Positions 22,764 through 25,690 of a stretch of 25,690 bases of DNA are shown here, in pieces. The stretch comes from JARBUG01 sp035628915 (GTDB taxonomy: Bacteria; Bacillota; Sulfobacillia; Symbiobacteriales; Symbiobacteriaceae). The notes beneath the pieces are model-generated. The model did no database searches and was not told the DNA's origin. It was given only the letters and a program-made list of their open reading frames with translations. The DNA lies in contig DASPIW010000003.1 of the NCBI GenBank assembly GCA_035628915.1, forward strand, positions 1 through 25,690, given 5' to 3'. The first letter of the stretch is position 1; each line of letters starts with the position of its first letter. Made by a program: the position numbers and the translations under genes.

Positions 22764-24047
22764 ATGGATTGGTCTTCGAACAACGGTGGAGCACTGGGGC
22801 GTTTGCAGGGAGTCACGCTATATATCGGTGCCGTGCTTGGGTCGGGCGTGCTAATGGTTCCAGCGCTGGCCGCCGAGGCAGCCGGGCCGGCGTCTTTGAT
22901 CGCCTGGGTCCTCATGGCGCTGCTGACCTTGCCCCTGGCCCTGACCATGGCCAATCTCGCCGCCCGGTTTCCTGGTGGAGGAGGCGTTTCCGGGTTTGCC
23001 ACCATCGCCTTCGGGCAGCGGGCCGGCAAAGTGACCGGATGGTTGTTCCTGCTTTCCGTACCGGTGGCTGCGCCGGTTGCATCGCTCATGGCTGCGGGCT
23101 ACGCAGTAGGGGCGTTTGGTTTGCCGCCGGGCGCCAGGGTGCCCGTGGCGATGGGCATCGTGATTGTGGCGATTACGGCAAACTACCTGGGCATGCGGAC
23201 TGCCGGATGGGTCCAGGTTGCGGTGGTCAGCGGCATCATTCTCATCCTGGCGGCGGCTGTTCTGATCGCTGTTCCCCAGGTGGCTGCTCAGAACTTCGCT
23301 CCCTTTGCGCCATATGGGGCACTGGGCGTTGGCAAGGCGGCGGCCCTGCTCTTCTGGTGCTTCGTGGGCTGGGAAGCAGTCACCCACCTTTCCGGAGAGT
23401 TCGCCGACCCCAGGCGTGATCTGGTACCGGCGGTGCTCTGGGCTGCAGTCTTCGTGACGCTCCTGTACACGGCTACCGCAGCCGCCGTGGTAGGTACGGG
23501 GAGTTATGGGCCCGAGGGGCGGTCGGACGCATCGCTGGTGCTGGTGCTGCGTGCCGGTCTGGGACCGGCGGCGGGCTGGCTGACGGGTGCGGTAGCGCTG
23601 TTCTGTGTGCTGGCCACTGCCAACGCGTATATCGGTGCGGCGGCGCACCTGGCCCGCACTCTGGCGCAATCGGGCGGGGCGCCCGCCGTGCTGGAGCGGA
23701 GCCACCCCAGGCTGGGTACGCCGCTGGCTGGCCTTGGCTTCGTGGCGGTCGGCTGTGCGATCACCTTCATGCTGGTCGCCGGCGGCGTGACCGATATTCG
23801 GGGGCTCATTTTGGCGCCGACGGCCAATTTCGTCGCCGTGTACGTGATGGGCAGCGCCGCGGGCGTCCGTCTGGCGCAGACGGGGTGGGAGAAGGCCCTG
23901 GCCGCGGCCGCGCTGCTTACCAGTCTGGCCGTCGTCCCGTTTCTGGGGTGGTCGGCACTGTACCCGGCAGCGGTCGGCATGGCGGGAATGGCAAGCGGGC
24001 GCCTGGCGAAAGGCGCCGCCCGCGTGAGCGGCTCACCCGCCGACTGA
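22764..24047 (+). CDS. APC family amino-acid permease
   Basis: The 427-residue protein is an APC-superfamily transporter with about 12 membrane helices. The first helix carries the unwound substrate motif GAVLGSGVLMVPALAAEAAGP (about residues 22-42). PGGGGVSGFATIAFGQRAGKVTGW (about 70-93) and an FWCFVGWEAVTHLSGEFADPRRD segment (about 195-217) match the YjeH-like amino-acid exporter/permease group. ATG 22764 is the first start after an in-frame stop at 22758 and has AGGAG nine bases upstream. A stronger AAGGAGGT at 22730-22737 lies too far away to serve it. It is divergent from lysR, its probable regulator. Its 3' end overlaps that of the convergent cyclase gene by 15 bases. Substrate and direction are unknown. 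Confidence 0.88.
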   Translation: MDWSSNNGGALGRLQGVTLYIGAVLGSGVLMVPALAAEAAGPASLIAWVLMALLTLPLALTMANLAARFPGGGGVSGFATIAFGQRAGKVTGWLFLLSVPVAAPVASLMAAGYAVGAFGLPPGARVPVAMGIVIVAITANYLGMRTAGWVQVAVVSGIILILAAAVLIAVPQVAAQNFAPFAPYGALGVGKAAALLFWCFVGWEAVTHLSGEFADPRRDLVPAVLWAAVFVTLLYTATAAAVVGTGSYGPEGRSDASLVLVLRAGLGPAAGWLTGAVALFCVLATANAYIGAAAHLARTLAQSGGAPAVLERSHPRLGTPLAGLGFVAVGCAITFMLVAGGVTDIRGLILAPTANFVAVYVMGSAAGVRLAQTGWEKALAAAALLTSLAVVPFLGWSALYPAAVGMAGMASGRLAKGAARVSGSPAD

Positions 24048-24830
24048 CCACCCCGCCGGCACCATCGCCACCGCCCGACACCATCCGGCGCTTGCCCTGG
24101 CAATCTTGACGGGCAGGCAGGAGACCCAGAAGCCATGGGGCTTCGGAATCTGGTCCAGGTTCGCCAGTTTTTCGATCTGGCAGTACTCCTGCGTAATGCC
24201 GGCGAAGTGGGCCGGCCAGACATACCGGCCGTCGCCGGTCTGCCTGTAGTCCCGGATCATGTCGCCGAACGGCCGGTCCAGTGTGTATGCATCAATCCCG
24301 ATGACGTGGACGCCCCGCTCCACAAGCCAGAGCGTCCCTTCCCGGCCCAGGCCGGGCTGCTGGAAGTAGGCGGGGCTGTCGAGGCGCTTGTCGGCGCCCG
24401 TCTGAATCAGCACGATGTCGCCCGGCTGGATCTTGTAATGGATCTGTTCCAATGCCTGCTCCAGGTCCGCCACGGTGATGAACTCGCCCGGTGCCTTGTG
24501 CCGCATGTCGATGACGACCCCCGGGGCAAAGCACCACTCCAGGGGCAGCTCATCGACGGTGCGGGCAGGTTTGCCGCCCGCCTCGGGGCCATAGTGGAAC
24601 GGGGCGTCCACGTGGGTCCCTGTGTGGCTGATGGCCGTAATCTCTTCGATCGCCCAGCCCTTGCCGCTTGAGTAGACCAGGTCCTCCGGCTTGACGCCGA
24701 AGTACTGGGACATTTGCTGCAGCCCTTCGGTCGCGTGGTCTACGTAGTGGATTTTTGGGGGAATCGGTTCGGAGACGGCCATGTGCTCCAGGGGCACGCT
24801 CAAGTCGATCATCCGGAAGTTGCCGAACAT
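24033..24830 (-). CDS. Cyclase family metal-dependent hydrolase (kynurenine-formamidase-like)
   Basis: The 265-residue protein belongs to the cyclase family (PF04199), which includes bacterial kynurenine formamidase and isatin hydrolase. The metal-binding signature HTGTHVDAPFH (residues 69-79) is complete. FRMIDLSVPLEHM (5-17), GDIVLIQTGADK, VIGIDAYTLDRPF and KPHGFWVSCLPVKIARASA are the standard later blocks. The ATG has AGGGAGG about seven bases upstream. The family hydrolyses amide or lactam bonds with manganese or zinc. Its convergent neighbour, an amino-acid permease under LysR control, makes an amino-acid-derived substrate plausible, but no kynurenine pathway genes are present. The last residues come from sequence shared antisense with the permease. 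Confidence 0.88.
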   Translation of the reverse strand: MFGNFRMIDLSVPLEHMAVSEPIPPKIHYVDHATEGLQQMSQYFGVKPEDLVYSSGKGWAIEEITAISHTGTHVDAPFHYGPEAGGKPARTVDELPLEWCFAPGVVIDMRHKAPGEFITVADLEQALEQIHYKIQPGDIVLIQTGADKRLDSPAYFQQPGLGREGTLWLVERGVHVIGIDAYTLDRPFGDMIRDYRQTGDGRYVWPAHFAGITQEYCQIEKLANLDQIPKPHGFWVSCLPVKIARASAGWCRAVAMVPAGWSVGG

Positions 24831-24858
24831 CTGGAACCCTCCCTTCTCTGTCTAGCCA

Positions 24859-24876
24859 TTGAAAATTCAAACTATA
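24859..24876 (-). promoter_or_regulatory. Candidate -10 and small dyad of the cyclase promoter
   Basis: On the minus strand TATAGT (complement of 24871-24876) could be a -10 hexamer about 40 bases ahead of the cyclase ATG. A ttgaa/ttcaa dyad (24859-24870) follows it. No matching -35 was found, so the call is weak. Confidence 0.3.
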
Positions 24877-24939
24877 GCAGTGATTCTCCTGCCGGTGACC
24901 AATGGGCACACTAGCAGCAGAGAAGGAGGGGAAATCGAG

Positions 24940-25176
24940 ATGCCAGGCAAGCGTACACCTGCCGACCCGGGCGATATCAGCAAGAGCGTGAACGACGTTT
25001 CGCCGACACAGGTGGCTTTTGTTGGCGGTCGGCGCCCTGCTGCAATTGCTCCCGTCCCCCCATCCAGCACCTCTGCATGCTTCATCGTATTGCCTCGTAA
25101 TCGGAGGTCCCCCTTCATGACTGCGACGCGAACCCCTTGGACGGCCAGACGCCGAGAACGCCGCCTAATACGTTGA
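24940..25176 (+). CDS. Small ORF with strong RBS, probable degraded gene
   Basis: ATG 24940 is preceded by AAGGAGGGG (24923-24931) at eight bases, one of the best ribosome binding sites in the window. The 78-codon frame begins MPGKRTPADPGDISKSVNDV, then turns into arginine-rich sequence that lies antisense to the VanZ remnant and looks non-native. It may be the true start of a gene whose body was lost by deletion. No family is recognised. It is divergent from the cyclase gene. Confidence 0.3.
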   Translation: MPGKRTPADPGDISKSVNDVSPTQVAFVGGRRPAAIAPVPPSSTSACFIVLPRNRRSPFMTATRTPWTARRRERRLIR

Positions 25177-25300
25177 GCAGAAGGTCGTCTACGTCTAGTG
25201 TGCATGTGCCCAGACAGTGCTTGGCGTTCTGTTTTCCGGTTCGGATTTCCGGGCCGAACGCTCGAACTATGTGAGCCGGGGCCGCAGTGTGTCTGCCGAT
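25115..25300 (-). pseudogene. VanZ-family gene, C-terminal remnant
   Basis: One minus-strand frame ending at the stop 25115-25117 encodes TLDVDDLLLNVLGGVLG and a short tail (VWPSKGFASQS). The DVDD-LLLN-LGG block is the hallmark of the last helix of VanZ-family membrane proteins, which include the teicoplanin-resistance VanZ. The frame has no start codon and meets a TGA just upstream of 25300, and the hydrophobic N-terminal helices expected for VanZ are absent from all frames beyond. The break coincides with the edge of the repeat unit at 25298. The gene is therefore truncated and dead. Confidence 0.6.
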
Positions 25301-25356
25301 TCACCGCTGTTTTGCAGAGGCAGTGCCTAGTCATCTGTGCAAACGAGCGGTGAATC
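25298..25356. repeat. Palindromic-ended repeat unit, copy 1
   Basis: The 59-base unit begins gattcaccgc (25298-25307) and ends gcggtgaatc (25347-25356), perfect 10-base inverted termini. Its first 17 bases recur, inverted and with one mismatch, at 25518-25534 in copy 2. A small non-autonomous element or a REP-like repeat would fit. Confidence 0.5.
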
Positions 25357-25476
25357 TCTGGAAATCGGCGTCAATCAGGCCAGTTTGATGCCCTTCCACG
25401 CTCCGCACCGAGTCACAATGCCAAATCAAGGCACCAACCCGGGGCATTCTGAGGCGAGAAGGCCGTTCTTTCATGA

Positions 25477-25534
25477 GATTCGCCGGTAATTGCTGACATC
25501 GCCGAAACCCTCCCTGACAAAACAGCGGCGAATC
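25477..25534. repeat. Palindromic-ended repeat unit, copy 2 (inverted)
   Basis: This 58-base unit has inverted termini gattcgccg (25477-25485) and cggcgaatc (25526-25534), and in opposite orientation matches copy 1 at its end (caaaacagcggcgaatc, 16 of 17). The interior has diverged more than the ends. Confidence 0.48.
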
Positions 25535-25690
25535 GTGTGCCACGAAGGCAAGAGGCTGCTTGACAGCCGAAGGCCATGCTTAACTGAAGATGAGGGAAGG
25601 CCCCTCGGAGCCGCCATACAGGTGGAGGCTCCAAACCACCGTAAGCTGCTGTGGTCAAAAGCCATGGTGGTGAACGTTACGGAAAAGGCG
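25535..25690. other. Right edge, no supported gene
   Basis: Short minus-strand frames cross this stretch and the gap between the repeats (25357-25476) but show no family motif or ribosome binding site. Together with the VanZ remnant it reads as decayed, repeat-containing intergenic DNA. Confidence 0.35.

Noticed and set aside
22595..23419. 274-codon frame overlapping the APC permease
   Set aside because: It is a shadow frame; the permease frame has a continuous membrane-helix pattern and a proper start.
1..25690. tRNA, rRNA or CRISPR arrays
   Set aside because: I saw no tRNA-like cloverleaf, rRNA segment or regularly spaced repeat series in any intergenic stretch.

Overview
The window looks like a chromosomal segment of a high-GC Bacillota (Firmicutes). 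The evidence is strong AGGAGG-type ribosome binding sites, a lipoprotein-anchored sugar ABC transporter under a LacI-type regulator, a PurR/CcpA-style operator, TerC, VanZ and HEAT-like families, and a serine-recombinase element. A Symbiobacterium-like lineage would fit, but this is inferred from gene content and base composition, not from a marker gene. By eye, roughly the first 5.3 kb is less GC-rich than the rest, which suggests acquired DNA.

Region 1 (about 1-5.3 kb) is a mobile island. It holds a short serine resolvase on the minus strand, an 820-base stretch without a convincing gene, a sigma-factor-like protein, a 53-residue ORF, a large zinc-ribbon serine recombinase and a DUF4238 cargo protein. 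The gene-free stretch contains a dyad, a potential pseudoknot and a strong terminator. Region 2 (5.4-8.4 kb) has a second-copy-type DNA polymerase sliding clamp (dnaN-like), a decayed HEAT-like gene and an MFS exporter. Region 3 (8.5-11.1 kb) has an amidinotransferase/deiminase-fold enzyme, a DUF488 protein and a cysteine-synthase-family PLP enzyme.

Region 4 (11.1-20.2 kb) is a carbohydrate-use locus. It contains an OmpR-type winged-helix protein without a receiver domain, a cytoplasmic heparinase II/III-type lyase, a LacI repressor, a lipoprotein substrate-binding protein, two permeases and a GH15 glucoamylase-type hydrolase. A perfect 14-bp palindromic operator precedes the transporter genes and a near copy precedes lacI. 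No ATPase is encoded, so a shared MsmX-type ATPase is expected elsewhere. The layout implies import of an oligosaccharide, followed by cytoplasmic lyase and alpha-glucosidic cleavage.

Region 5 (20.2-24.9 kb) has a divergent Fpg/MutM glycosylase, a TerC membrane protein, a LysR regulator divergent from an APC amino-acid permease, and a cyclase/kynurenine-formamidase-like hydrolase whose 3' end overlaps the permease. Region 6 (24.9-25.7 kb) is decayed DNA: a small ORF with a good ribosome binding site, the C-terminal remnant of a VanZ-family gene, and two inverted copies of a roughly 58-base palindromic-ended unit, one of which sits exactly where the VanZ frame breaks.
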